Assembly (NCBI RefSeq): GCF_024347615.1
Contig: NZ_AP025508.1
Coordinates: 1-64,000 of the forward strand
Direction: 5' to 3'
Length of the DNA stretch: 64,000 bases
Origin: Vibrio splendidus
GTDB lineage: Bacteria > Pseudomonadota > Gammaproteobacteria > Enterobacterales > Vibrionaceae
Of this stretch, positions 48,378-57,796 are shown one piece after another. Position numbers and translations under genes: made by a program. Within the stretch, counting starts at the first letter, position 1. Each line of letters opens with the position of its first letter. The notes below the pieces were generated by a model. The model saw only the letters and a program-made list of their open reading frames with translations. It searched no databases and was not told the origin of the DNA.

Positions 48378-49316
48378 ATGGAACAGACATCGACAGTGCC
48401 GTCTCGCTGGGAACGTTTTAAGCAATCAGACATTGTGTATTACTTCTTACGCGACAAAGTGGCAATGGTGAGTTTCGCCATTTTCTCAATCTTTTTAGTG
48501 ATGGCATTAGCAGCACCTATTCTAGCGCCAACAGACCCGTACGACGTGACATCGATTGATATCATGGATTCAGAGCTTCCACCATCATGGATGGAAGATG
48601 GCGAAGAACGTTTCTTGCTCGGAACGGATGAGCAAGGCCGTGATATTTTATCTACTATGCTTTACGGTTCGCGTCTGTCATTGACGATCGGTTTCCTAGC
48701 GGTAGGCCTTCAGCTGACTCTAGGTATCATCATTGGTCTGTCTGCGGGTTACTTCGGTGGCCGTATTGATAGCTTCTTGATGCGTTTTGCCGATGTTCAG
48801 CTTTCGTTCTCAACCATGATGGTTGCGATCATTGTCTCGGCCATCTTTAAGGCTAGCTTCGGCAGTGACTTCTATGCGCAATATGCCGTTGTTATGCTGG
48901 TGGTGATCATCGGTATTGCTGAATGGCCGCAGTATGCTCGTACGATTCGTGCATCGGTATTGGCAGAGAAGAAGAAAGAATACGTAGAAGCGGCGCGTGT
49001 GATGGGCTTTAGAGCGCCTCGCATCATGTTCCGTCATATTCTGCCTAACTGTTTATCTCCAATTTTGGTTATCTCTACGGTACAGGTGGCAAATGCCATC
49101 ATGTCAGAAGCGGCACTTTCTTTCCTAGGTTTAGGTCTTCCGGTAGACCAACCATCACTGGGTGCTCTGATCAGTACAGGTTTTAACTACATTTTCTCAG
49201 GAGCATGGTGGATCACAGCATTCCCAGGTGTGCTTTTGGTAACATTGGTTCTAGTTATTAACCTATTAGGCGACTGGTTACGTGACGTGTTTAACCCTAA
49301 AATTTATAAAGGGTGA
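48378..49316 (+). CDS. Peptide-type ABC transporter permease 2
   Basis: This DppC/OppC-type permease has 312 residues. The N-terminal cytoplasmic stretch and first helix (VAMVSFAIFSIFLVMALAAPIL) are followed by the family segment LGTDEQGRDILSTMLYGSRLSLTIGF. The EAA loop is EYVEAARVMGFRAPRIMFRHILPN. It ends the ATPase, binding protein and permease operon, followed by a strong terminator. Confidence 0.92.
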   Translation: MEQTSTVPSRWERFKQSDIVYYFLRDKVAMVSFAIFSIFLVMALAAPILAPTDPYDVTSIDIMDSELPPSWMEDGEERFLLGTDEQGRDILSTMLYGSRLSLTIGFLAVGLQLTLGIIIGLSAGYFGGRIDSFLMRFADVQLSFSTMMVAIIVSAIFKASFGSDFYAQYAVVMLVVIIGIAEWPQYARTIRASVLAEKKKEYVEAARVMGFRAPRIMFRHILPNCLSPILVISTVQVANAIMSEAALSFLGLGLPVDQPSLGALISTGFNYIFSGAWWITAFPGVLLVTLVLVINLLGDWLRDVFNPKIYKG

Positions 49317-49356
49317 TAGCTCTGATTGATTTTTAGATAAAAAAGTCACTAAATTA

Positions 49357-49387
49357 AGAGCCGTAAGCAATTACGGCTCTTTTTTTG
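49357..49387 (+). terminator. Terminator of the ABC transporter operon
   Basis: AGAGCCGTAA and TTACGGCTCT form a perfect stem with a GCAA loop and seven T residues. Confidence 0.93.
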
Positions 49388-49494
49388 CTTAATGGATCTG
49401 GAACTTAGTATCATTGATAGTGTCAATAATACTTAAAATGGAATTCATGTTTTATCGACATAGATTCGGTAATAATTAGCCCGTGAGGGTTTAA

Positions 49495-50460
49495 GTGGTG
49501 GTTATGAAATTGACAATGAATGCTGTATGTCGTGCTGTGACGAGAAATTATCGTATGGGGCTTATCGCTGCATCCCTTTTGGTCTCGAGCCAAGTGAGTG
49601 CAGAGTCGGTTCTATGTGATGCAACTCAGGCAAGCACTAACCAATTACCACAGCTAGAGCAATCATGTCCGATCGGCAAGGGTGTTTGGGGGAGTAAGGC
49701 GCCTAAACGTCATTCAGATAACGAGCTGTTTTGGGTTCAATGTGGTCTGCTGAATAAGCCTTTGTCACTGAACCGAGCAAAGCCCCTATATGAGAAGATC
49801 TCGACCAACGTTTGGATGAAGCCTGAAGGTGGAGACTATCGTTGCTTAATCGGACCTTATTCTACCTTCTCTGATGCGAGAAAAGACCTAGCTCAGGTGC
49901 GCAAGGTTCCCGGTTATGGTGAAGCCTTTATTCGCATGGTCGATAAGTCGAAAACCTCATCACAGCCTATCGTTGCAAAACCGGCAGAGTCAAAAGCTGT
50001 AAAGCCTAAGGCCCCTGTAAAACCAAAACCAGCTCCGAAACCTGTGGCTGCGAAGCAAGCGGCAGCGGTAACGAGTGCTGCAGCTATTCAGGCGCTACCA
50101 AGCGGTAACGCGAATTCAGACAACGATTTGGAAATCGAAATCCGTGTGACAGCCAATGTTGCGGGTAGCCAATATGCGATTCCTTACCTTCTAGACCATC
50201 AGCAGCAGTTCTATATGGAGCAAGGTAAGCCTTGGAGCCGCCTAGATTTCGATAGCGCTGAGTTGGTGTGTAATCAGGTCAACATGAAACTGATGACGGA
50301 AAAGCAATGGCAGAGCATCTTGAGCTCAAAAGTTATGGAAAAACAGAACTGGCCAATGCATCTCCCTTATTGGGGCGCAGATAAGAAAGGTCTGTTTACC
50401 AACGGAAACGTAAACCAATTGAAAGGTTCTTCATTGCTTAATGTGATGTGTGTGAAATAA
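49495..50460 (+). CDS. Secreted SPOR-domain protein of unknown function
   Basis: The 321-residue product has a signal-like N-terminus (MGLIAASLLVSSQVSA, about residues 21-36). A SPOR-like region is at about 78-145 (FWVQCGLLNKPLSLNRAKPLYEKI...YRCLIGPYSTFSDARKDL), expected to bind denuded peptidoglycan strands at division sites. A Lys/Pro/Ala-rich linker (about 150-200) leads to a C-terminal domain I do not recognise, containing AIPYLLDHQQQFYMEQGKPW and ending CVK. Starts at GTG 49495, GTG 49498 or ATG 49504 are all possible; GAGGG at 49485 favours the GTGs. Confidence 0.75.
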   Translation: MVVMKLTMNAVCRAVTRNYRMGLIAASLLVSSQVSAESVLCDATQASTNQLPQLEQSCPIGKGVWGSKAPKRHSDNELFWVQCGLLNKPLSLNRAKPLYEKISTNVWMKPEGGDYRCLIGPYSTFSDARKDLAQVRKVPGYGEAFIRMVDKSKTSSQPIVAKPAESKAVKPKAPVKPKPAPKPVAAKQAAAVTSAAAIQALPSGNANSDNDLEIEIRVTANVAGSQYAIPYLLDHQQQFYMEQGKPWSRLDFDSAELVCNQVNMKLMTEKQWQSILSSKVMEKQNWPMHLPYWGADKKGLFTNGNVNQLKGSSLLNVMCVK

Positions 50461-50484
50461 CGAAGACCCGTTGTAATACCAAAT

Positions 50485-50512
50485 AAGCCTCAGCCATTGC
50501 TGGGGCTTTGTT
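50485..50512 (+). terminator. Terminator after the SPOR gene
   Basis: AAGCCTCAGC and GCTGGGGCTT form a stem with one G-U pair and a short T-rich tail. Confidence 0.7.
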
Positions 50513-50667
50513 GTTTATACACCTTCTACACCTTCCTTTTTCAACATCGGTTCGACTTCTGGACACTCTTTCTTTATACGAATTTGACTAAAAATCGCTA
50601 GAAATTGTTCAAATAAGGCAGTTGATGCGTAGAAAACCATAACTCAAGCAATAAGGTGATTGAGATT

Positions 50668-51909
50668 ATGAGTTTAAAAAAACGATTAGAAGACGTGGCT
50701 CCACGCTTCGAAGCTGGAGGGAAGTACGAAAAGCTTTACCCTGTGTATGAGGCTTTTGCGACCATATTTTATACGCCCGGCAACGTAAACCGAGGCCAGA
50801 CCCATGTTAGAGACAGTATCGATCTCAAACGAATCATGATCCTGGTGTGGCTAGCGACCTTTCCCGCGATGTTTTGGGGGATGTATAACGTCGGACACCA
50901 AAGCTTCCTCGCATTAACGTCCAGTTATCAACTTAACGAACTTACCTCTGTTATTGAAAGCAGCTGGCGCTTGTCTTGGGCATTTGGTGATGCGCAGTCA
51001 TTGATGGCAAGTGGCTGGGCAAACCAGATGTTGCTTGGTGCACTCTATTTTCTACCCGTTTATGCCACGGTGTTTGTTGTGGGTGGTTTCTGGGAGGTCT
51101 TGTTTGCAGTCGTTCGCAAGCACGAAGTTAATGAAGGCTTCTTTGTCAGCTCGGTGCTGTTTGCACTAATCCTCCCGCCAACCATTCCGCTCTGGCAAGC
51201 CGCATTAGGTATCACTTTTGGTATCGTTGTCGCCAAAGAGCTGTTCGGTGGTACAGGACGAAACTTCCTTAATCCTGCACTAGCAGGCCGCGCGTTTCTC
51301 TACTTCGCTTATCCAGCCAACATGTCGGGTGGACTTGTGTGGGTTGCCGCTGACGGCTATTCAGGCGCGACACCACTGAGTCAATGGTATGAGGGTGGCA
51401 GTACTTCGCTTATCAATAATATGACTGGCGAGGCGATCACCTGGATGGATGCGTTTGTCGGTAATATACCGGGCTCGATGGGTGAGGTTTCTTCATTGCT
51501 TATCATGTTGACGGGTCTGATTCTGATTGCCATGAAGATAGCCTCTTGGCGTATTGTTGCGGGTGTGATTATTGGCCTTGTGGCGACCTCTAGTTTGATG
51601 AATTGGATCGGATCCGAAACCAACTCGATGTTTTCTATGCCGTTCTACTGGCACTTTGTGTTGGGTGGCGTTGCCTTTGGTACTTTCTTTATGGCGACCG
51701 ACCCAGTTTCCGCCGCTTTTACCAATCAGAGTAAATGGGCTTACGGGGTTCTTATCGGTGTGATGACGGTTGGTATTCGCGTGCTCAACCCTGCTTATCC
51801 AGAGGGCATCATGCTGGCTATCTTATTCGCCAACCTCTTCGCTCCACTGTTCGATTTTATTGTGAAAGAGCAAAACATCAAACGCAGACAGAAGCGGACA
51901 TTGCGTTGA
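50668..51909 (+). CDS. Orphan NqrB-like subunit
   Basis: This is an NqrB homologue, the membrane subunit of the Na+-pumping NADH:ubiquinone reductase carrying covalent FMN and riboflavin. The start at ATG 50668 gives [14 protein letters not shown] and 413 residues (about 414-415 in NqrB); a GTG at 50656 adds four. The flavinylation motif SGAT is intact, with Thr235 in [11 protein letters not shown], the position expected for the FMN-linked residue. About ten hydrophobic helices are visible. No other nqr gene lies nearby, so it is an isolated copy. Confidence 0.88.
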   Translation: MSLKKRLEDVAPRFEAGGKYEKLYPVYEAFATIFYTPGNVNRGQTHVRDSIDLKRIMILVWLATFPAMFWGMYNVGHQSFLALTSSYQLNELTSVIESSWRLSWAFGDAQSLMASGWANQMLLGALYFLPVYATVFVVGGFWEVLFAVVRKHEVNEGFFVSSVLFALILPPTIPLWQAALGITFGIVVAKELFGGTGRNFLNPALAGRAFLYFAYPANMSGGLVWVAADGYSGATPLSQWYEGGSTSLINNMTGEAITWMDAFVGNIPGSMGEVSSLLIMLTGLILIAMKIASWRIVAGVIIGLVATSSLMNWIGSETNSMFSMPFYWHFVLGGVAFGTFFMATDPVSAAFTNQSKWAYGVLIGVMTVGIRVLNPAYPEGIMLAILFANLFAPLFDFIVKEQNIKRRQKRTLR

Positions 51910-51944
51910 TTTAAGTAAATAAGAGGGAAAGTTACGCCCATAAG

Positions 51945-51972
51945 AAAGGCTTACATTGATGTAAGCCTTTTA
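51945..51972. terminator. Terminator between the NqrB-like and DUF6482-like genes
   Basis: AAAGGCTTACAT and ATGTAAGCCTTT form a 12-pair stem between two convergent genes. Confidence 0.87.
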
Positions 51973-52001
51973 ATATTTATCGCGATTGATTTGAAGTTCA
52001 T

Positions 52002-52253
52002 TTAACTCCACTTCAAATCAATCTCGAACGGTTGGGTGTGGCCACAATGCTCTCCACACATTTCGTCGTAGGCACTGTTGTGAACCAGCATTGCCGACGC
52101 CACGCCTTGGTCGCTAAAGTGGTCGCGTGCTTGGTTAACACTCAAAAACTTCATTGGGTGCTGGTGGTCGTCTTTGATTAACTGTTTTTGCTCACCAATG
52201 ATTTGGTAAGCCAAGTAGATCCCGCCTTCAAATGATTCAATTAGTAGATTCAT
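52002..52253 (-). CDS. Small conserved protein, possibly DUF6482
   Basis: An 83-residue product starting MNLLIESFEGGIYLAYQIIG. GGAG lies 6 bases before the chosen ATG at 52253; the longest frame adds 31 residues of poor character. Compact alpha/beta composition, no signal or membrane segment, and a Cys/His pair CGEHCGH near the C-terminus. I think it is the DUF6482 family but am not certain. No function is known to me. Confidence 0.65.
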   Translation of the reverse strand: MNLLIESFEGGIYLAYQIIGEQKQLIKDDHQHPMKFLSVNQARDHFSDQGVASAMLVHNSAYDEMCGEHCGHTQPFEIDLKWS

Positions 52254-52331
52254 CACAAACTCCATTGCTGTTCTAGATAGGTCAGTACCTGTGTTACGTG
52301 GAGTTGGGAAGTAAGGTTCAAGAGGGGGCAT

Positions 52332-52360
52332 AAAAAAAGCAGGCACAAGGCCTGCTTTTT
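52332..52360 (-). terminator. Terminator downstream of gorA
   Basis: AAAAAGCAGGC and GCCTGCTTTTT form a stem with a 5-base loop, 25 bases past the gorA stop. Confidence 0.87.
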
Positions 52361-52385
52361 AAGAGTTATCAACAAAAGGCGTTGA

Positions 52386-53741
52386 TTATCTCATGGTAAC
52401 AAACTCTTCTGAGCCAGTTGGGTGAATCGCCACAACAGAGTCGAAATCTGCTTTGGTTGCGCCCATCTTCATTGCAACGCCGAAGCCTTGAATCATTTCA
52501 TCAACAGTGAAACCGATGCCGTGTAGGCCAACTACAGTCTCTTCTTCGCCAGCACATACTAGCTTCATCTTACAAGGTTGACGGTGCTGAGTGACTGCTG
52601 TGTACATTGCAGTAAAACCAGACGTGTATACCTTGATGTTGTCTTTGCCGTATTGCTCTTCAGCTTCTTGAGTCGTTAGACCAATTGTGCCGATAGGTGG
52701 GTGGCTGAATACAACAGTAGGAACGAGCGTGTAGTCCATCTTCGCGTTTGATTGACCGTTGAATAGGCGCTCAGAAAGCTGACGACCGGCTTTAACAGCA
52801 ACAGGTGTTAGTTCGATGCCACCTTCCATGATGTCGCCAACACAGTAGATGCCAGGAACGTTGGTTGCTTGGAACTCATCTACTTTGATGTAGCCACGGT
52901 CGTTTGTTGCAACGCCAGTTGATGCTAGGTTGATAGCGTCAGTTGCTGGGTGGCGGCCGATAGCCCAAATTAGGTGGTCAACGTTTTGAGTGTTGCCGTT
53001 CTCTAGGTGCAGAGTCAGCGTGCCATCTGCTTCTTTCACTACTTCTTTAGGAACAGAGTGCGTGTGAAGTGTTGGACCTTCCGCTTCCATTACTTCAACC
53101 AGTGTTTCAACAATCATTGGGTCGAAGCTGCGAAGTGGTGACTCTTTACGACAGAACAAGTGTGTCTCTGTGCCAAGTGCACTTAGTACGCCTGCGATTT
53201 CTACTGCGATGTAGCCTGCGCCGATTACAGCAACACGCTTAGGTTGCTCCATCAGGTCGAAGAAACCGTTTGAGTCGATACCGTGCTCTGCGCCAGGGAT
53301 GTTTGGAATGGTTGGACGACCACCCACTGCGATCAGGATGTGATCCGCTGTGTAGTGTTCACCGTTAACTTCAACGGTTTTTTCATCTACAAACTTAGCA
53401 AAACCTTTGATTACGTTTATTTTGTTGTTACCAAGAACGCGATCGTAAGATTGGTGGATACGACCAATGTACGCTTGACGGTTTTCAACCAGTTTGCCCC
53501 AGTTGAAGCCTTTTACGTCAACGTCGAAGCCGTAGTCTTTTGAATATAGGTTGATTGCTTCAGCAACTTGAGCACCGTGCCACATAACCTTTTTAGGAAC
53601 ACAACCAACGTTTACACAAGTACCACCAAGGTCTTGAGCTTCGATAAGTGCAACTTTTGCACCGTGCATTGCTGCGCGGTTAGCTGATGCGATGCCGCCT
53701 GAACCGCCGCCGATACAGATGTAATCAAAATGAGTCGCCAT
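52386..53741 (-). CDS. gorA: Glutathione reductase
   Basis: GorA reduces oxidised glutathione with NADPH in the cytoplasm. The start is ATG 53741 ([16 protein letters not shown], 451 residues, 450 in E. coli), with GGAG upstream. FAD-binding motif GGGSGG is at 11-16. The redox pair is Cys42/Cys47 in [16 protein letters not shown]. The NADPH-site [17 protein letters not shown] lies near 175. The catalytic His440-Glu445 pair is in HPTGSEE. The partner gene rlmJ lies upstream on the same strand. Confidence 0.96.
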   Translation of the reverse strand: MATHFDYICIGGGSGGIASANRAAMHGAKVALIEAQDLGGTCVNVGCVPKKVMWHGAQVAEAINLYSKDYGFDVDVKGFNWGKLVENRQAYIGRIHQSYDRVLGNNKINVIKGFAKFVDEKTVEVNGEHYTADHILIAVGGRPTIPNIPGAEHGIDSNGFFDLMEQPKRVAVIGAGYIAVEIAGVLSALGTETHLFCRKESPLRSFDPMIVETLVEVMEAEGPTLHTHSVPKEVVKEADGTLTLHLENGNTQNVDHLIWAIGRHPATDAINLASTGVATNDRGYIKVDEFQATNVPGIYCVGDIMEGGIELTPVAVKAGRQLSERLFNGQSNAKMDYTLVPTVVFSHPPIGTIGLTTQEAEEQYGKDNIKVYTSGFTAMYTAVTQHRQPCKMKLVCAGEEETVVGLHGIGFTVDEMIQGFGVAMKMGATKADFDSVVAIHPTGSEEFVTMR

Positions 53742-53929
53742 TACTTTCTCCATTTATTGAAGGTTGTGGGTACAGTGAGCGCACTGAACACCTACGTCCT
53801 ATAGATTCTTAAATTGTCTAATTATTATATTGAGGGCAGATCGGTTGAACTCAATCTCCCTGTTTAAAATTTATTCGTGTACGTCACAGTCTGCTGAGTA
53901 TTCGTCAGACGATGACGTTAAGTTCGAGA

Positions 53930-54769
53930 TTACTCGGGTACGATCCACTCTACTTTGAAGTGACCGGTCGCCGGCGCAATTGCTTCCTTCAAGAATGGAA
54001 GAATTTCGTTCATTTGGCTTTCTAGCTTCCAAGGTGGGTTGATAACAATCATGCCTGATGCTGTCATGCCACGCTCGTTGGTGTCTGGTGATACGCCAAG
54101 TTCGATTTGTAGAATCTTGTTGATGCCTAAGCCTTCAAGGCCTTCGATCATGTCTTCGATATCACAGCGATTTACCACTGGGTACCAAATTGCGTAGATA
54201 CCGGTTGCCCAGCGCTTATGGCTTTGAGCAATCGCAGTCACAACATCACGATACTCTTTTGCCAGCTCGTAAGGTGGGTCGATAAGAACCAAACCACGAC
54301 GTTCTTTAGGTGGCAGACTGCCTTTTAGGCGTTGGAAGCCATCTTCTTTGTAGATAGATACCTGACGATCGCGGTGGAACTCTTGCTCAAGCAGAGGGTG
54401 ATCGGCTGGGTGAAGTTCGGTTAATACCATGCGGTCTTGATCACGCAGGTGTGCACGTGCAACACGTGGTGAACCTGGGTAGAAACGCAGTTTTTCGCCA
54501 TTGTTGAGTGCAGAGATAGACTCAAGGTAGCTTTGAATGTCTTCAGGAAGTTCTGTTTGTGCCCAGACGCGTGCAATACCTTGTTTGTATTCGCCCGTTT
54601 TTTCAGACCATTCATGCGTTAAGTCGTAACGACCTACACCAGAGTGAGTGTCATGGTAAACAAAAGGCTTATCCTTTTGTTTCAAAGAATTAAGAATAAG
54701 GCTCTGTACGATATGCTTTACTACGTCGGCATGGTTGCCCGCGTGGAAGCTGTGGCGATAACTTAACAA
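53930..54769 (-). CDS. rlmJ: 23S rRNA adenine-N6 methyltransferase RlmJ
   Basis: RlmJ methylates A2030 of 23S rRNA (E. coli numbering). I set the start at TTG 54769, giving MLSYRHSFHAGNHADVVKHI (279 residues, 280 in E. coli), with GAGAG upstream. The frame also opens at GTG 54787, but that adds six residues absent from the family. The catalytic motif LVLIDPPYEL is near residue 160. The start region of the gene lacks strong spacing to gorA (about 190 bases), so co-transcription is uncertain. Confidence 0.93.
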   Translation of the reverse strand: MLSYRHSFHAGNHADVVKHIVQSLILNSLKQKDKPFVYHDTHSGVGRYDLTHEWSEKTGEYKQGIARVWAQTELPEDIQSYLESISALNNGEKLRFYPGSPRVARAHLRDQDRMVLTELHPADHPLLEQEFHRDRQVSIYKEDGFQRLKGSLPPKERRGLVLIDPPYELAKEYRDVVTAIAQSHKRWATGIYAIWYPVVNRCDIEDMIEGLEGLGINKILQIELGVSPDTNERGMTASGMIVINPPWKLESQMNEILPFLKEAIAPATGHFKVEWIVPE

Positions 54770-55048
54770 ATTAAACTCTCGTAACACTCTCGAATTAGAG
54801 TGTGGTTAGTGTAGGTGGGGTTAGTTTGACTATTATAACCCCCAATGGACCATAAATTCTCGAACAATTCAGGAACAGTCGCTAGCAATATGCAGTTAGT
54901 TATTGGTTCTACTATTGAAATTTGCCTTGTTGGGCACTATCTAATAACTATTCGCAGGTGATTTTTTAGGGCGCCCCTGAGCCTGATGACTGTAAGACGA
55001 CCTCATTACAAAAAAGACGAAAGTCTCTAAAGCCAAAGGAATGTTTAT

Positions 55049-57091
55049 ATGTCTAATCCGCTATTAACCTTCACGGACTTACCTCCGTTTTCACAGATCA
55101 AACCTGAGCACGTTAAGCCAGCGGTTGAGCAAGTGATTGAAGAGTGTCGCAACAAGATAGAACAAGTACTTGAAGGTAATACTTCACCAAGCTGGGACAA
55201 CCTCGTTGCTCCAATTGATGAAGTGGATGATCGTTTAGGCCGTATTTGGTCACCTGTAAGCCATATGAATTCTGTGATGAACAGCGACGAACTGCGTGAC
55301 GCTTATGAGAGCTGCCTGCCTGTACTTTCTGAGTACGGCACGTGGGTCGGCCAACACAAAGGTTTGTTCGAAGCGTATAAAGCGATCAAGGCGAGCGAAG
55401 CATTCTCGGCATTAAACCAAGCTCAACAAAAAACCATCACTGACGCACTGCGTGATTTTGAATTATCAGGCATTGGCTTACCAGCGGACGAACAGCATCG
55501 CTACGGTGAGATCAGCAAGCGCCAGTCTGAGCTAGGTTCTCAATTCTCAAATAACGTGCTTGATGCAACCATGGGTTGGAGCAAGCAGATCACAGACGTC
55601 GCTGAACTGGCCGGTATGCCTGAATCAGCACTGGCGGCAGCACAAGCCGCGGCAGAAGCTAAAGAGCAGGAAGGTTACCTACTGACTCTAGATATCCCAT
55701 CATACCTACCGGTGATGACGTACTGTGATAACCAAGAACTACGTAAAGAGCTGTACGAAGCTTACGTAACTCGTGCTTCAGATCGCGGTCCAAATGCTGG
55801 CAAGTGGGACAACACTGAGATCATCACAGAGCAACTTAAGCTGCGTCACGAGATCGCACGCATGCTTGGCTTTAGCACTTACAGCGAAAAATCTTTGTCG
55901 ACTAAGATGGCAGAAACGCCAGACCAAGTACTTGGTTTCCTTAACGACCTAGCAGTAAAAGCCAAACCACAAGGTGAGCGTGAAGTAGAAGAGCTACGTC
56001 AGTTTGCTGAGAAAGAGTTTGGCGTCTCTGAGCTAAACCTGTGGGACATCGCTTACTACAGCGAGAAACAAAAACAGAACTTGTTCGAGATCTCTGATGA
56101 AGAGCTTCGTCCATACTTCCCTGAGTCGAACGCGGTTTCTGGTTTGTTCGAAGTACTAAACCGTGTGTTTGGTATGTCGGTAACAGAGCGTGAAGGCGTG
56201 GATACATGGCATGATTCAGTGCGCTTCTTCGACATCTTTGATGCGACAGGCACATTGCGCGGTAGCTTCTACCTAGATCTATACGCACGCGAACACAAAC
56301 GTGGTGGCGCTTGGATGGACGACTGTCGCGGTCGTCGCATTACTCAATCTGGTGATCTACAAACGCCTGTTGCTTACCTAACATGTAACTTCAACAAGCC
56401 AGTCGGTGATAAGCCTGCGCTATTTACTCACGATGAAGTGGTTACCTTATTCCACGAATTCGGCCACGGTATTCACCATATGTTAACGCAAGTTGATGCG
56501 GGTGCTGTGTCAGGAATCAATGGCGTGCCTTGGGACGCGGTTGAATTGCCAAGTCAGTTCCTAGAGAACTGGTGTTGGGAAGAGGAGGCGCTGTCGTTCA
56601 TCTCTGGTCACTTCGAAACCGGTGAAGCGTTACCGAAAGAGATGCTAGAGAAGATGCTAGCGGCGAAGAACTTCCAGTCAGCGATGTTTATCCTGCGTCA
56701 GCTAGAGCTTGGCCTGTTCGATTTCACGCTACACACTGAATACGATCCAGAAGTCGGTGCTCGCGTACTAGAAACACTAGCCGACGTGAAGTCTAAGGTA
56801 TCGGTACTGCCAAGTCTTGATTGGAACCGCTTCTCGCACAGCTTTGGTCACATCTTTGCTGGTGGCTACAGTGCAGGTTACTACAGCTACCTGTGGGCAG
56901 AAGTATTGTCTGCAGATGCGTTCTCTGCATTTGAAGAAGAGGGTATCTTCAATACTGAAACCGGTAATCGCTTCTTGAACAACATTCTTGAGATGGGGGG
57001 CAGTGAAGAGCCAATGGAGCTGTTCAAACGCTTCCGTGGTCGTGAGCCTCAAATCGACGCAATGCTGCGTCATGCGGGTATTCAAGCTTAG
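55049..57091 (+). CDS. prlC: Oligopeptidase A
   Basis: PrlC is a cytosolic zinc metallopeptidase (M3 family) that degrades oligopeptides such as signal-peptide fragments. The 680-residue length equals that of E. coli. The zinc motif is H469-E470-F-G-H473, followed by GINGVPWDAVELPSQFLENW. AAGGA is 9 bases before the ATG. It is convergent with asnC, with a shared terminator at 57175. Confidence 0.97.
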   Translation: MSNPLLTFTDLPPFSQIKPEHVKPAVEQVIEECRNKIEQVLEGNTSPSWDNLVAPIDEVDDRLGRIWSPVSHMNSVMNSDELRDAYESCLPVLSEYGTWVGQHKGLFEAYKAIKASEAFSALNQAQQKTITDALRDFELSGIGLPADEQHRYGEISKRQSELGSQFSNNVLDATMGWSKQITDVAELAGMPESALAAAQAAAEAKEQEGYLLTLDIPSYLPVMTYCDNQELRKELYEAYVTRASDRGPNAGKWDNTEIITEQLKLRHEIARMLGFSTYSEKSLSTKMAETPDQVLGFLNDLAVKAKPQGEREVEELRQFAEKEFGVSELNLWDIAYYSEKQKQNLFEISDEELRPYFPESNAVSGLFEVLNRVFGMSVTEREGVDTWHDSVRFFDIFDATGTLRGSFYLDLYAREHKRGGAWMDDCRGRRITQSGDLQTPVAYLTCNFNKPVGDKPALFTHDEVVTLFHEFGHGIHHMLTQVDAGAVSGINGVPWDAVELPSQFLENWCWEEEALSFISGHFETGEALPKEMLEKMLAAKNFQSAMFILRQLELGLFDFTLHTEYDPEVGARVLETLADVKSKVSVLPSLDWNRFSHSFGHIFAGGYSAGYYSYLWAEVLSADAFSAFEEEGIFNTETGNRFLNNILEMGGSEEPMELFKRFRGREPQIDAMLRHAGIQA

Positions 57092-57174
57092 GTTTGTGAT
57101 TACCTTATTGCTAGCTGCATAGCTTATATTAGGTAACAGAGCTTAGATTCGAGACGACATAAGCTAGATAGATT

Positions 57175-57202
57175 AAAGGCTGAACATTGCGTTCAGCCTT
57201 TT
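57175..57202. terminator. Bidirectional terminator between prlC and asnC
   Basis: AAAGGCTGAAC and GTTCAGCCTTTT form a perfect stem with an ATTGC loop. Confidence 0.87.
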
Positions 57203-57241
57203 CTTTTTGGGACACCCCAAAGAATCTAGTTCGTATGTGAG

Positions 57242-57706
57242 CTAGGGATTCACATTGCGATTGATAGGGTTTTGCAATGAAATCAATGTCTCTGTCGATT
57301 GAACCTCGTCGATCGCCTGCAATTTATCAATCAGCACGAACTGCAATTCTTCTATCGATTTACACATCAGCTTTACAAAAATATTGTAAGCACCGGTGGT
57401 GTAGTACGCCTCGACCACTTCATCTAAAGCATTTAGCTTCGCAATGGCCGAGTGGTAGTCGCGGGCTGCGTTAAGGTTAATACCAATAAAGCAGCACACG
57501 TCGTAACCTAGCTTTTTGGTGTTTACCACAACTTCTGTTCGCTCAATAATGTCTGCTGATCTCATCTTTTCGATGCGAACGTGAATCGTCGCAGGGCTGA
57601 CATCGAACTGCTTTGCCATTTCAGCATAAGGAGTACGTGCATCTTCCATCAAAGTTTTGAGAATGGCACGGTCTAGATCATCTAGACGAGCTGTAGTTGT
57701 GGACAT
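57242..57706 (-). CDS. asnC: AsnC/Lrp family regulator AsnC
   Basis: AsnC senses asparagine and in E. coli controls asnA. The 154-residue product has a helix-turn-helix at about 8-60 (LDDLDRAILKTLMEDARTPYAEMAKQFDVSPATIHVRIEKMR) and the RAM ligand/oligomerisation domain in the C-terminal half (GYDVCCFIGINL, YYTTGAYNIFVKL). Length is close to E. coli AsnC (152). No asnA is adjacent here; instead it is divergent from the GGDEF-EAL gene, with 90 bases between starts. Confidence 0.88.
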   Translation of the reverse strand: MSTTTARLDDLDRAILKTLMEDARTPYAEMAKQFDVSPATIHVRIEKMRSADIIERTEVVVNTKKLGYDVCCFIGINLNAARDYHSAIAKLNALDEVVEAYYTTGAYNIFVKLMCKSIEELQFVLIDKLQAIDEVQSTETLISLQNPINRNVNP

Positions 57707-57796
57707 GCATAATCCTTAGATTGAATGAAAAACATACCGGCTTGAGTACACATCATAGCCAAGGGTGATAATATTAGCAGTAACTATAGGGTTAGG

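Noticed and set aside
52366..52374. TTATCAACA near gorA as a DnaA box
   Set aside because: A single imperfect match in a terminator/leader area with no cluster.
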